64,000 nucleotides of DNA from Actinomycetota bacterium (GTDB taxonomy: Bacteria > Actinomycetota > Acidimicrobiia > Acidimicrobiales > Microtrichaceae), in contig VGBZ01000002.1 of NCBI GenBank assembly GCA_016870275.1, forward strand, positions 62,001 to 126,000, read 5' to 3'. Position 1 is the first letter of the stretch, and each line of letters begins with the position of its first letter. The position numbers were made by a program, and so were the translations under genes. The notes below the pieces were generated by a model. It saw only the letters and a program-made list of their open reading frames with translations. It was not told the origin of the DNA and ran no database searches. Below are positions 9,019 to 18,028 of this stretch, piece by piece.

Positions 9019-9273
9019 GTGCACCGCAGTCGACTGACGGCGACGGCACTGGCTCCACTGCTCTCAGTCACTGGCGTTCTGGCCTACGCACTGTTCCTCT
9101 GGGTGCGCTTCGGAGAAGCACTCGTCCTTCACTCCAATCAACGGGTGGTGGACCCGGCGATGTGGGGTGAGCGTCTCGCTCGACATCGCTGGGGCTGGCC
9201 GGTGGTCTCGGGGTCGGGATCGTTCATGGTGCTCATGGCGATGGGGTTCGCCCGGAGCTGGTACCTGACGTGA
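9019..9273 (+). CDS. small two-helix membrane protein, unknown
   Basis: Unrecognised 84-residue product from a GTG start. It has one clear hydrophobic helix (LAPLLSVTGVLAYALFLWV, about residues 11-29), a polar loop (LHSNQRVVDPAMWGERLARHRWGW) and a second helix (SGSGSFMVLMAMGFARSW). It is on the plus strand, opposite to its neighbours, and its stop lies 3 bases from the convergent end of rel. Codon use resembles neighbouring genes. No good ribosome-binding site is visible before the GTG. It could be a genuine small membrane protein or a fortuitous frame; the two balanced hydrophobic segments favour the former. Confidence 0.5.
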   Translation: MHRSRLTATALAPLLSVTGVLAYALFLWVRFGEALVLHSNQRVVDPAMWGERLARHRWGWPVVSGSGSFMVLMAMGFARSWYLT

Positions 9274-9276
9274 GCC

Positions 9277-11559
9277 TCAGTGGGCCCCGGGCCCGGCAGC
9301 GTCGTCAGGCCGCGCGGACGGCAGGACCCGTTCGGCGTCGTAGATCCCTTCGATCGACTGGATCCGGCGGAGGAGGACGTCGAGGTGGGAGCTGTCGCCG
9401 AGTTCGAACTCCAGGCGCATCGTGGCCACCCGCTCAGCGTCGACGTAGCTGTGACACGTCAGGATGGCGATGTGTGAGTCCGACAACGTGGAGATCACGT
9501 CCTGGAGCAGTCGCGGACGGTCGATGCCCTTGATCTCCACGAGCGCCACGAATGCCCCTGAGGTGTCCTCGTCCCAGTCGACGTCGACCACCCGCTCGGA
9601 ACTCTCGATTGCGAGCGACGTGGCGTTGGCGCAGTCGCTCCGGTGGACCGACACGCCACGGCCCCGAGTGACGAAACCCATGACTGCGTCGCCGGGAACC
9701 GGTGTGCAGCATCGAGCCATCCGGACAAGCAGGTCGTCGAACCCTTCCACATGGACACCCACCGGGCGCCTGCCACCACGTCGACGCTCGCGCATCGGTG
9801 TCGGAACGACGACTTCGCGATCCTCCTCCACCGTTCGAAGCATTCGTACGATCCGGGTCGCCACCGAGTCGGCCGACAGGTGGTGCTGACCAATCGCGGT
9901 GAAGAGCGCATCGGCATCGTGGTAGCGCAACTCGGTGGCGACCTCGTCGAGGACAGCAGGGGCCGTGCTCTCACGGAGGGGCACGACTTCACGGCGCAGG
10001 GCCTTGGTGAGGTCCTCCCGACCCTGTTCGAGCGCATCGAGACGGCGTTCACGGGAGAACCACTGCTTGATCCGACTGCTCGCAGTAGGCGTGACGACGA
10101 ACTGGAGCCAATCGCGACTCGGCCCGGCTCCGTCGACCTTCGAGGTGAAGATCTCGACGGTCTCGCCGGAGACGAGCTTGGTGTCGAGTGGCACGAGCCG
10201 GCCTGCCACTCGGGCTCCGATGCAGCGGTTCCCGACCTCGGTGTGGATCGCATAGGCGAAGTCGATCGGAGTGGCACCAGTGGGCAGCGTCACGACGTCA
10301 CCCTTCGGAGTGAACAGGAAGACCTCATCCTGATCGAGGTCCAACTTGAGGTTGGCCATGAACTCGCCGGGATCAGCGAGTTCCTCCTGCCAGTCGATGA
10401 GCCGACTCAGCCAGTCGACCTCTGCGGCGGCACTCGCGTCCTTATAGGCGTAGTGCGCCGCCACACCCCACTCGGCCCGCCGGTCCATCTCCCGGGTACG
10501 GACCTGCACCTCCACCGGCCGACCCTCCGGCCCGACCACGGTCGTGTGCAGGGACTGGTAGTGGTTGAACTTGGGCATCGCCACGTAGTCCTTGAACCGA
10601 CCGCTGACCGGAGCCCACATCGTGTGGATGGATCCAAGGGCGGCGTAGCAGTCCTTCTGGGACTCGACGATGACCCGAACACCGAGGAGGTCGTGGATCT
10701 CCTGGAACTCCTTGTTCCGGCGAATCATCTTGTCGTAGATGGACCAGTAGTGCTTCTCTCGACCGACGACCTCAGCAGCAATATTGAGTTCGGCCATTCG
10801 TTGCTCGAGTTCACCGACAACCTGCTCGATGTAGCGGTCACGGCCGAGTGACCTCTCGGCGACCATGTGGTCGATCTCGGCGTACCGCTTGGGATGGAGC
10901 GTGGCGAACGCCAGATCCTCGAGCTGCACCTTCACCTGCTGCATTCCCAGACGGTGCGCCAGCGGGGCATAGATGTCGAGCGTCTCCTCCGCCAGACGTT
11001 CCTGACGATCCGCCGGCAGTGCGGCCACTGTGCGCATGTTGTGCAGGCGGTCGGCGAGCTTGATCACCAGGACACGGAGGTCCTCGGACATGGCCACCAA
11101 CATCTTGCGCATGGTGGCCGCCTGCTGCGCCTCCTTGGTGTCGAAGCGAAATCGCTCGAGCTTGGTGACCCCGTCGACGATGTCACGCACCTCGCGCCCG
11201 AAATCCGACTCGATCTCACCGAGGGTCAGGATCGTGTCCTCCACAGCGTCGTGCAGCAGCGCCCCGGCGATGGTCACGTCGTCCATCCCGTAGCGCGCCA
11301 CGATGCCGGCCACGGCGAGCGGATGTGTGATGTACGGCTCCCCAGAACGCCGGAGTTGACCCCGGTGCGCACTCTTGGCAACGACGTAGGACCGCTCGAT
11401 GAGGTCGACGGGCCGTTTCGGGTGGGCCCGACGGAAGACCGTCAGGATCTGCTGCAGATCATCCTCGGTGGTTCGATGATCCCGCCGCCACGGCAGAACC
11501 CGGGTGATGGCCGGCACGCCTCCCACGCTACCCAGTCCGACGCCGCCGTCAGTTCGCAC
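9277..11559 (-). CDS. rel: bifunctional (p)ppGpp synthetase/hydrolase Rel
   Basis: Makes and degrades the stringent-response alarmone. The 760-residue product contains the HD hydrolase (LLHDAVEDT near residue 102, and KLADRLHNMRT). The synthetase contains GRFKDYVAMPKFNHYQSLHT near 320-340. The RFKD form is typical of bifunctional Rel/SpoT, in contrast to the ExDD of monofunctional RelA. A TGS domain (VFLFTPKGDVVTLPTGATPIDFAY), a zinc-finger/CC region (MARCCTPVPGDAVMGFVTRGRGVSVHRSDC) and a C-terminal ACT domain follow. The GTG at 11559 is the longest start; in-frame GTGs at 11526 and 11517 are plausible alternatives. M. tuberculosis rel (Rv2583c) lies in the same gene order near secDF. Confidence 0.96.
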   Translation of the reverse strand: MRTDGGVGLGSVGGVPAITRVLPWRRDHRTTEDDLQQILTVFRRAHPKRPVDLIERSYVVAKSAHRGQLRRSGEPYITHPLAVAGIVARYGMDDVTIAGALLHDAVEDTILTLGEIESDFGREVRDIVDGVTKLERFRFDTKEAQQAATMRKMLVAMSEDLRVLVIKLADRLHNMRTVAALPADRQERLAEETLDIYAPLAHRLGMQQVKVQLEDLAFATLHPKRYAEIDHMVAERSLGRDRYIEQVVGELEQRMAELNIAAEVVGREKHYWSIYDKMIRRNKEFQEIHDLLGVRVIVESQKDCYAALGSIHTMWAPVSGRFKDYVAMPKFNHYQSLHTTVVGPEGRPVEVQVRTREMDRRAEWGVAAHYAYKDASAAAEVDWLSRLIDWQEELADPGEFMANLKLDLDQDEVFLFTPKGDVVTLPTGATPIDFAYAIHTEVGNRCIGARVAGRLVPLDTKLVSGETVEIFTSKVDGAGPSRDWLQFVVTPTASSRIKQWFSRERRLDALEQGREDLTKALRREVVPLRESTAPAVLDEVATELRYHDADALFTAIGQHHLSADSVATRIVRMLRTVEEDREVVVPTPMRERRRGGRRPVGVHVEGFDDLLVRMARCCTPVPGDAVMGFVTRGRGVSVHRSDCANATSLAIESSERVVDVDWDEDTSGAFVALVEIKGIDRPRLLQDVISTLSDSHIAILTCHSYVDAERVATMRLEFELGDSSHLDVLLRRIQSIEGIYDAERVLPSARPDDAAGPGAH

Positions 11560-11664
11560 CCAATGAACTCACCCCACGGAGCTGGAGTCCCTCGTCGCCT
11601 GAACCTAGGTTCGCCGCACGAGCCGTTCGGCATCAGGCCGGGGCGATGACCAGGGAGAACTGCA

Positions 11665-12219
11665 GTGGCACAGGTCAGCAGTACGAGAAGCAGCAGAACA
11701 GCCCGGAAGGCCGGAGTCAGTGCAGCTGTCGCAGTCGCAGCACTGGTCCTCGGAGCCTGCGTTCCGCCCCCGCCTCCCCCACCGCCGAACTTCGCCGTCT
11801 GCCCGACGGCGGCAGTCGGCCAGGTTCAGGTGGCTGTGGTCGTCCAGGGCGGACTGCCCCAGAGCCCACCGGTCGTCTGTGTCGTCGTTCCAGCAGGGTC
11901 CGATGGACTCGACGCACTCGCCGCTCGTGCAGTCCGAATCTCCCAGGCCGCACCGAGACTCGGTTTCGGCGACGCATTCGTCTGCGGCATCGACGGATTC
12001 CCAACAGCGCCGGCGTGCGGCGATTCAGGCCCGAACGGATTCAGCTACTGGAACTACTGGACCGGTGGAACGACCTGGGAGTCGGCATCGATCGGAGCCG
12101 GGGACCGGATCGTCTCACAAGGCAGCGTGGATGGCTGGGTGTTCGGAACCTGGGACTTCTCAACCACCTTCCCGGCGGCGCCGAACGGATCGGCTGACTT
12201 CGGAGCCCTCACCGACTGA
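11665..12219 (+). CDS. secreted lipoprotein, SCO2322-like repeat pattern
   Basis: The 184-residue product starts at a GTG preceded by AGGGAG at good spacing. A lipoprotein signal peptide (AVAVAALVLGAC, lipid-Cys about residue 32) is followed by an eight-proline run, so the protein should be tethered to the outer face of the membrane through a rigid linker. The C-terminal half contains 'GFSYWNYWTGGTTWESASIGAG' and 'GSVDGWVFGTW', resembling the 'W-x-YW...DG-x-VDGWR' pattern of actinobacterial SCO2322-type proteins linked to cobalt/ECF transport; that link is tentative. It has two internal Cys pairs that may form disulfides. It interrupts the rel-secF interval on the opposite strand. Confidence 0.72.
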   Translation: MAQVSSTRSSRTARKAGVSAAVAVAALVLGACVPPPPPPPPNFAVCPTAAVGQVQVAVVVQGGLPQSPPVVCVVVPAGSDGLDALAARAVRISQAAPRLGFGDAFVCGIDGFPTAPACGDSGPNGFSYWNYWTGGTTWESASIGAGDRIVSQGSVDGWVFGTWDFSTTFPAAPNGSADFGALTD

Positions 12220-12282
12220 GCGGGAACGGCGCCGGATCAGCTTGGTGGCGTCGAGGTCGCCCAGACCCGGGGCCGATGGCGC

Positions 12283-13512
12283 TCAGCGGCGCTTCTTGCG
12301 GGGCCGTGGCGGAATGACCGGCGATGGCCGGTCGACCGTCGCTGCAGCATCGTCGCTGGAGATGCCGTCGGACTCGTCGTTGCGCTCGGAGCCGCCGCCG
12401 GCGGTTTGACCCCTCGGCGAGGCAGTCCCGGCGCGGGCAGAGGCCAGAGGCCGATTCGAGACACGCTCCGTGCCGGACCGGATCCCGTACCACGCGGTAT
12501 CGCTCGGATCGTCGCCCCGGGCGGCGAGACGGGCCCGGAGGTCCTTCCATCGGGGTTCCCGCTCCTTCAACCAGACGGTGAGCGGTGCCGCCACGAAGAT
12601 CGACGAGTAGGTCCCCGACACGAGCCCGATCAGCAGCGCCAGGGAGAAATCACCGAGCGTCTGCTGTCCGAACACCTGCGACCCGACGACGTACATGACG
12701 GCGATCGGGATGACCGTCACCAACGTCGTGTTCAGGGATCGCATGAACACCTGGTTGAGTGAGCGTCGCATGATTGCGGTGTAGGTGTAGCGACCGCTCC
12801 TCGAGTAGCGAGCTGCGTTCTCCTGAACCCGGTCGTACACGACGATCGTGTCGTAGAGCGAGAACCCCAGGATCGTGAGGAAGGCAATCACCGTGGCCGG
12901 CGTGACCTGGATCTGGAACACCGAGTACACGCCTGCGGTCAGCACGACGTCGTGGAGCACCGCTGCGAGTGCAGCGATCGCCATGCGGGTCTCCAGACGC
13001 CAGGCGATGTAGAGAGCGACGAGGACCAGGAACACGATCAGTGACGTGCGGGCCTGTCGGGTGATGTCGCTGCCCCAGGACGGCCCGACAGTGGAGACCG
13101 TGACGTCACCCGTGGGGACTCCTGCAGCATCGGCGAGCTTGGTGGCGATCTCAGCAGCGGTGGAGACCTGATCAACGCGGCCCGAGATGCGGAGCACCTC
13201 GGTCCCGTCACCGGTGGTGACTCTCTGGAACTTCTCTCCGGCATCGGGGCCGTAGGCGGCGAGAACCTCTTCGGCACCGGATTCATCGAACTCGCTGCTC
13301 GGAACCTCCCAGACCGAACCGCCCTCGAAGTCGATGCTCAGGTTCAGCGCCGGCCGCTCGCAGCTTCCGGAGGTGCTGCAGTAGATCGGGATGACGACGA
13401 GCGATACGGCTGCGATGACCATGAGGACGATCGACACCACAGCCGTCCGGGGCCACAGACGCGGGAAGTTGAAGTCGGTTCGCTCGCGGTAGAGATCGGA
13501 CCAGACGCTCAT
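12283..13512 (-). CDS. secF: protein translocase subunit SecF
   Basis: Membrane RND-type partner of SecD that uses the proton-motive force to help complete Sec export. The 409-residue product has an N-terminal helix (TAVVSIVLMVIAAVSLVVIPIY), the SecF periplasmic start (LNLSIDFEGGSVWEV), then five helices including LAAVLHDVVLTAGVYSVFQIQV and the signature FSLYDTIVVYDRVQEN. The last ~80 residues are a polar Arg/Ser-rich cytoplasmic tail, longer than in most homologues. The start codon overlaps the secD stop by four bases, so the two are co-translated. Confidence 0.96.
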   Translation of the reverse strand: MSVWSDLYRERTDFNFPRLWPRTAVVSIVLMVIAAVSLVVIPIYCSTSGSCERPALNLSIDFEGGSVWEVPSSEFDESGAEEVLAAYGPDAGEKFQRVTTGDGTEVLRISGRVDQVSTAAEIATKLADAAGVPTGDVTVSTVGPSWGSDITRQARTSLIVFLVLVALYIAWRLETRMAIAALAAVLHDVVLTAGVYSVFQIQVTPATVIAFLTILGFSLYDTIVVYDRVQENAARYSRSGRYTYTAIMRRSLNQVFMRSLNTTLVTVIPIAVMYVVGSQVFGQQTLGDFSLALLIGLVSGTYSSIFVAAPLTVWLKEREPRWKDLRARLAARGDDPSDTAWYGIRSGTERVSNRPLASARAGTASPRGQTAGGGSERNDESDGISSDDAAATVDRPSPVIPPRPRKKRR

Positions 13513-15335
13513 CGGAGCGCCTCGCTGGCAACGACGTCACCCGAGAGCACGTCGACAGCGGATTCCGTCGGCGGGACGGTGTCACTCGGGATGCCCAACC
13601 AGCGTGGATGATCGGCCCACTTGGAACGAGCGAGGACGATCGACGTCGGCCGGAGGAAGACGTACGCGGCGATCAGGTCGAAGACCGTCATGATGCCCAG
13701 GTAGAACGCAAAGCCTCGCACGGGCCCGACCGAGAGCCAGTACAGGACCCCAGCACCGATCAACGACGACACGTCTGCCTTGATGATGGTGGCGTACGCG
13801 CTCGAGAACGAACGCTCCACCGTGGTCCGGAGGGTGGCACCGTTGAGGACGTCCTCTTTCCATCCTTCGAAGAACACGATGCTCGAGTCGAGCGAGATTC
13901 CGATCGACACGATGATCCCGACGACCCCGGCGAGAGTGACAGTGGCGTTCAGGTTGGCCATGACGATCCACAACAGCGACGCCGAGATGGTCATGCTGCC
14001 GAGCGTGATGATCGCCAGGAGTCGGTAGTAGGCGAACAGGTAGGCAAAGACCAGCCCGAGACCGATCAATCCGGCGATGATTCCGGCCCGGAGTGCGTCC
14101 TCGCCGAGGGTCGCTGAGACCAACTCGGCCTGTTGAGGGGCGAGTTCGATGGGCAACGATCCGAACCGGAGTGACACGGCGAGGTTCTTGGCCTGCTCCT
14201 CGGTGAAGTCGCCGGAGATCTGGATCTGATCCCGACTGAACGTCGGCTCGTTGATGGATGGTGCCGAGAGGACCTCGGAGTCCAACACGATGGCCAGTCG
14301 TCCGTTCTCGGCTCCACCGACCTTGGGGCAGATCGGATCGCCGGCGTTGCACTTCGCGGCGATGGCGTTGAACAGATCGATGCCGTCGGCTCCCGGTTTG
14401 AACACCGGATTGACGGTCCACCGGCCGTCCTGGCCGAGGCCGGCAGCTGCGGTCTCCACTGCGGTCCCGGTGAGCTGAGTCGGACCGAGGCGATAGATGA
14501 AGCCGTCCTTGTCGGCGAGTCGAACCTCGGCGTCACGCTCGTCCTCCGCGGCCGGCGTCACGTTGGCGAGGAGCCGCTGTTCGAGCTGGTACAGCTCGAC
14601 GAACTTGGGGTTGGCCAGATCAGCGGCGCGCGGATCGACGGGCGCAGTGGTCGGAGGCGGGGGCGGATCCTGGCGCCGGAACCTGGCTGATCGACCACCA
14701 CCGGTGTTGGCGTCGCCGGCGGTGGGATCGATCGTGGTGCCAGGCGCCTCCGGCACGGCCGGAGCCGGCACCGAGGTCTCTGCAGTCGGCGGCGGCACAG
14801 CGGCATCGGCTGGGATCTGGCCCTGGGCACCGGCGTTCGCCTCGGCCTCGGCGGAGAGCTTCTGGACGACCCCTGTGGCATTGAGGCCCTCGGGGAGGTC
14901 GATCTCGGAACTCAGTTGCGCCACCTTGGCCTCAGCCTCGGCCCGGGCCTCGCCGCTGAGCGTCTGGCCGAGGTCCTCGAGCACCGGCCGGAAACGCAGC
15001 TCCGCAGTCTTGCCGACGATCTCGAGAACCTCCTGCTGGTTGGTGGCGCCGGGCAGCTGGACCTGGATCGTCGATCCCTGTCGGGACACCTCGGGTTCAG
15101 CAACGCCGAGCGCATCGACCCGCTTTCGGATGACTTCAATCGCCTGGTCGAGCTGCTCCGGGGTGACGTCGTCGGTGACCTGGCCGTCCTTGACGGGCTG
15201 GAGGTTGACCGAGACGCCACCCTGCAGGTCCAGACCGAGTGTCGGTGTCCCGCCCCAGATGATCGTCGCGATCAGGAGCCCGTAGACGACCGCCATCGTG
15301 AGGAGCGAGAGCCGCCCCGGGTGTCGTTTCAACAC
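13509..15335 (-). CDS. secD: protein translocase subunit SecD
   Basis: Partner of SecF in Sec-dependent export. The 608-residue product has an N-terminal helix, then WGGTPTLGLDLQGGVSVNL and the P1 domain (EVIRKRVDALGVAEPEVSRQG). About residues 170-240 form an Ala/Pro/Thr-rich insert, common in actinobacterial SecD. The P1 head/base region continues (ISGDFTEEQAKNLAVSLRFGSLPIEL), followed by six helices with the signature GIIVSIGISLDSSIVFFEGWKED. It lies 48 bases downstream of yajC and overlaps secF by four bases, giving the classical yajC-secD-secF order. Confidence 0.96.
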   Translation of the reverse strand: MLKRHPGRLSLLTMAVVYGLLIATIIWGGTPTLGLDLQGGVSVNLQPVKDGQVTDDVTPEQLDQAIEVIRKRVDALGVAEPEVSRQGSTIQVQLPGATNQQEVLEIVGKTAELRFRPVLEDLGQTLSGEARAEAEAKVAQLSSEIDLPEGLNATGVVQKLSAEAEANAGAQGQIPADAAVPPPTAETSVPAPAVPEAPGTTIDPTAGDANTGGGRSARFRRQDPPPPPTTAPVDPRAADLANPKFVELYQLEQRLLANVTPAAEDERDAEVRLADKDGFIYRLGPTQLTGTAVETAAAGLGQDGRWTVNPVFKPGADGIDLFNAIAAKCNAGDPICPKVGGAENGRLAIVLDSEVLSAPSINEPTFSRDQIQISGDFTEEQAKNLAVSLRFGSLPIELAPQQAELVSATLGEDALRAGIIAGLIGLGLVFAYLFAYYRLLAIITLGSMTISASLLWIVMANLNATVTLAGVVGIIVSIGISLDSSIVFFEGWKEDVLNGATLRTTVERSFSSAYATIIKADVSSLIGAGVLYWLSVGPVRGFAFYLGIMTVFDLIAAYVFLRPTSIVLARSKWADHPRWLGIPSDTVPPTESAVDVLSGDVVASEALR

Positions 15336-15383
15336 AATGTGGATCCCCCTGGATCGCAGCTGGCGTCAGTTGCTCTGCACCGG

Positions 15384-15836
15384 TCAGTTTGCGTCAGTGC
15401 TCTTCGTGCCGCCGGCCTTGGGTGTCACCCGACGGGATACGACCGGCGCGTCCGCACCGGAATCCTCTGTTGCTGCGCTCGACTTGGCACCGCCACCGAG
15501 GAAGCCGCTCAAGAACCCACCCTTCGGCTCCTCGTCCGGCTCACTCAGGTTACGGCTGACCGAGGCCTTTGCGACCCGGATCACGACGTCGTTGTCGACC
15601 TCGAGGTGGATGAGGTCGTCCTCGACGACGTTGATGACCCCGACGATCCCACCTGCGGTCACAACCTCGTCGCCGGCACTCAGCGAGCTCACCAGTTGCT
15701 GCTGACGAGCTCGCTGCTTCCGCTGGGGAACCACCATCAGGTAGATGAGCAGGCCGAAGGGAACGAGGATGATCAGCAGTCCGAGCGGACTTCCCTGACT
15801 ACCCTCCTGGGCGATGAGCGATGCGATGTGGTTCAC
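15384..15836 (-). CDS. yajC: preprotein translocase subunit YajC
   Basis: Small single-pass accessory protein of SecDF. The 150-residue product has one helix (LGLLIILVPFGLLIYLMV) followed by the YajC motif PQRKQRARQQQLVSSLSAGDEVVTAGGIVG and a beta-rich domain (LIHLEVDNDVVIRVAKASVSR). A polar tail rich in Ser, Gly and Ala follows. The start is a GTG at 15836. It is the first gene of yajC-secD-secF and follows tgt after a 58-base gap. Confidence 0.94.
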   Translation of the reverse strand: MNHIASLIAQEGSQGSPLGLLIILVPFGLLIYLMVVPQRKQRARQQQLVSSLSAGDEVVTAGGIVGVINVVEDDLIHLEVDNDVVIRVAKASVSRNLSEPDEEPKGGFLSGFLGGGAKSSAATEDSGADAPVVSRRVTPKAGGTKSTDAN

Positions 15837-15894
15837 AGGCCGCCGATGGTAGGCCGCTGAAACGGGGAGGGGGAATCACGGCACGATGGGGGCC

Positions 15895-17013
15895 TCACGG
15901 ACCCCAGGTCCGAGCCACCGATCGCCGGAGGTCGAGGAGCGTCCCGTCGACAATGGCCGAGCGGATCCGCCCCACGAAGCTGAGCATCCACCAGAGGTTG
16001 TGGACCGTGAAGAGCGCAGCGGCACTCTGGGCGTCCACGTTCGCAAGGTGGCGCAGAAACCCCCGTTCGTAATGGGCACAGGTCGAACAGGCGCACTCCG
16101 ATTCGATCGGTCCGGGTTCCCGGGCGAACTCGGCCCGGGAGATGTTCAACCGCCCCCCGCTGGTCAACAGCGTGCCGTGACGGGCCAGACGGGTGGGCAG
16201 CACGCAGTCGAACATGTCCACCCCGAGGGCGACGGCCTCCACCATCGACACGGGATCGCCCACGCCCATCAGGTACCGGGGTCGGTCGGCGGGGAGGACG
16301 CCAACAACGGCCTCGATGGCCGGGAGCATCTCGCTGCGGGACTCACCAACCGACAGACCCCCGATGGCGTAGCCATCGAAACCGAGTGCGAGTGTCCGCT
16401 CAGCGGCCTCGCGGCGGAGGTCCGGATCCACTCCACCCTGCACGATCCCGAACATCGACTGATCCTCGATGCGCCGACGCGCTGCGATCGCCCGTCGACC
16501 CCAGGCCTCGGTCGTGTCGACCGCCCAACGGAGCCGCTCCGGCCGTGCCGGGAGCGCCGGACAGACGTCGAGGACCATCTGGACGTCCGCACCGATCTGC
16601 TCCTGTGTGCTCACCGCCAACTCGGGGGTCAGGAGGACCTTCGATCCGTCGTAGCTCGAGGAGAACTCGGCGCCGTCGGCGGTGACCCGGGGATCGAGCG
16701 AGAACACCTGGAAGCCCCCGGAGTCGGTCAAGGTCGGTCCGTTCCAACCGCTGAACCGGCCCAGACCACCGAGTTGCTGCACCACGTCGGCCCCGGGCCG
16801 CAACATCAGGTGGTACGTGTTGGCGAGGAGGATCTCGAACCCCTCGCCGCCCGGGGAGCGCAGATCGGCGAGTTCGTGGGACGGGAGCGCCCGAACCGTT
16901 CCTCGAGTGGCGACCGGCATGAACAGCGGGGTTCGCACCTCACCTCGAGCAAGTCGGAGACGACCGACCCGTGCTGAACCATCACGCGCATCGACAGTGA
17001 GAGCGGCGATCAC
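15895..17013 (-). CDS. tgt: queuine tRNA-guanosine transglycosylase
   Basis: Exchanges the wobble guanine of GUN-anticodon tRNAs for a 7-deazaguanine in queuosine formation. The 372-residue product has LTDSGGFQVFSL (substrate-site Asp), SYDGSKVLLTPE, MGVGDPVSMVEAVALGVDMFDCVLPTR (nucleophile Asp) and the zinc site ECACSTCAHYERGFLRHL followed about 25 residues later by His. The GTG start at 17013 overlaps the queA stop (GTGA) and gives the standard N-terminus. Longer upstream reading frame is only queA read in another frame. Mycobacterium lacks this pathway, so the pair is a lineage marker. Confidence 0.95.
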   Translation of the reverse strand: MIAALTVDARDGSARVGRLRLARGEVRTPLFMPVATRGTVRALPSHELADLRSPGGEGFEILLANTYHLMLRPGADVVQQLGGLGRFSGWNGPTLTDSGGFQVFSLDPRVTADGAEFSSSYDGSKVLLTPELAVSTQEQIGADVQMVLDVCPALPARPERLRWAVDTTEAWGRRAIAARRRIEDQSMFGIVQGGVDPDLRREAAERTLALGFDGYAIGGLSVGESRSEMLPAIEAVVGVLPADRPRYLMGVGDPVSMVEAVALGVDMFDCVLPTRLARHGTLLTSGGRLNISRAEFAREPGPIESECACSTCAHYERGFLRHLANVDAQSAAALFTVHNLWWMLSFVGRIRSAIVDGTLLDLRRSVARTWGP

Positions 17014-18023
17014 CGTCGAACCTCGAGCAGGGAGGCGTCGCCGAAACTGAGGAACCGGTAGCGGCGCCCGAGTGCCTCGTCGTACATCGTCCTCCAACGA
17101 GGGCCGATGGCTGCCTCGATGAGTGCGAGCAGAGATGATCGCGGGAGGTGGAAGTTCGTCAGGAGACGGTCCACCGCGGCAAAGGAGTGGCCCGGGGTGA
17201 TGAACAGGTCGGTCCGGCCCGTGAGTTCCCCGGTCGCCGCCGCCGACTCGAGCGCTCGGACACTCGTGGTGCCCACGGCCAACACAGGTCGTCCCTCCGC
17301 CCGGGCCCCGAGGACAGTCGTCCAGGTCGATTCGGGGATCCGATACCACTCCGAGTGGATCGCATGATCCTCGACCCGATCGACAGCAATCGGCTTGAAC
17401 GTGTCGAGACCGATGACGAGTTCGACGTTCACCAGCGTGCCGCCCGCCGATTCGATGCCTCGCAGAACCCGATCGGTGAGGTGCAGGCCAGCAGTCGGGG
17501 CCGCCGCCGATCCCGGACGGCGGGCGTAGACGGTCTGGTAACGGTCCGGGTCCCTCAGGGGTGTGTTGATGTACGGAGGGAGCGGTACCACACCACTCGA
17601 ACGGAGGGCATCCTCGAGCGACCCCGGGCAGTCGGGTCGGACCAACCGACGCCCACCGCCGAGCGATTCGCCGAACTCGAAGCTGAGCGGACCGGTCACG
17701 GCGGAGACGACCGTGCCCTGATGCAGCTGACGACTCGGCCGGCACAGTGCCTGCCACCAGCCGCCGCCCTCGGGCTCGAGCAGCAGGACCTCCCCGGATC
17801 CACCGGACTCCCGCAGGATCGGCACACGAGCGGGGATCACAGCGGTGTCGTTGAGCACCACCACCGTCCCGGGATCGATCAGGTCGGGGAGATCGTGCAC
17901 CCGGCGGTGCCGCCCCTCTCCGACGGCTCCATCGACGAGCAAGCGAGCAGAGTCGCGAGGCTCGAGGGGATGCTGAGCGATGGCGGAGTCAGGGAGCTCG
18001 TAGTCGAGCTCCTCTGAACGCAC
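17010..18023 (-). CDS. queA: S-adenosylmethionine:tRNA ribosyltransferase-isomerase
   Basis: Transfers the ribosyl part of SAM to preQ1-modified tRNA, making epoxyqueuosine. The chosen GTG at 18023 gives 337 residues starting VRSEELDYELPDSAIAQHPLEPRDSARLL, the usual QueA opening. Other family marks are LNDTAVIPARV, PLPPYINTPLRDPDRYQTVYAR, SAAAPTAGLHLTD and LITPGHSF-type FITPGHSFAAVDRLLTNFHLPRSSLLALI. It starts 5 bases after the acyl-CoA dehydrogenase stop and overlaps tgt by four bases, so the three genes appear to share a transcript. Confidence 0.95.
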   Translation of the reverse strand: MRSEELDYELPDSAIAQHPLEPRDSARLLVDGAVGEGRHRRVHDLPDLIDPGTVVVLNDTAVIPARVPILRESGGSGEVLLLEPEGGGWWQALCRPSRQLHQGTVVSAVTGPLSFEFGESLGGGRRLVRPDCPGSLEDALRSSGVVPLPPYINTPLRDPDRYQTVYARRPGSAAAPTAGLHLTDRVLRGIESAGGTLVNVELVIGLDTFKPIAVDRVEDHAIHSEWYRIPESTWTTVLGARAEGRPVLAVGTTSVRALESAAATGELTGRTDLFITPGHSFAAVDRLLTNFHLPRSSLLALIEAAIGPRWRTMYDEALGRRYRFLSFGDASLLEVRR

Positions 18024-18028
18024 TGCGC

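Noticed and set aside
15895-17757. Possible QueA-Tgt fusion suggested by the long frame of tgt
   Set aside because: The first 248 residues are queA read in another frame. A GTG overlapping the queA stop gives the normal Tgt N-terminus.
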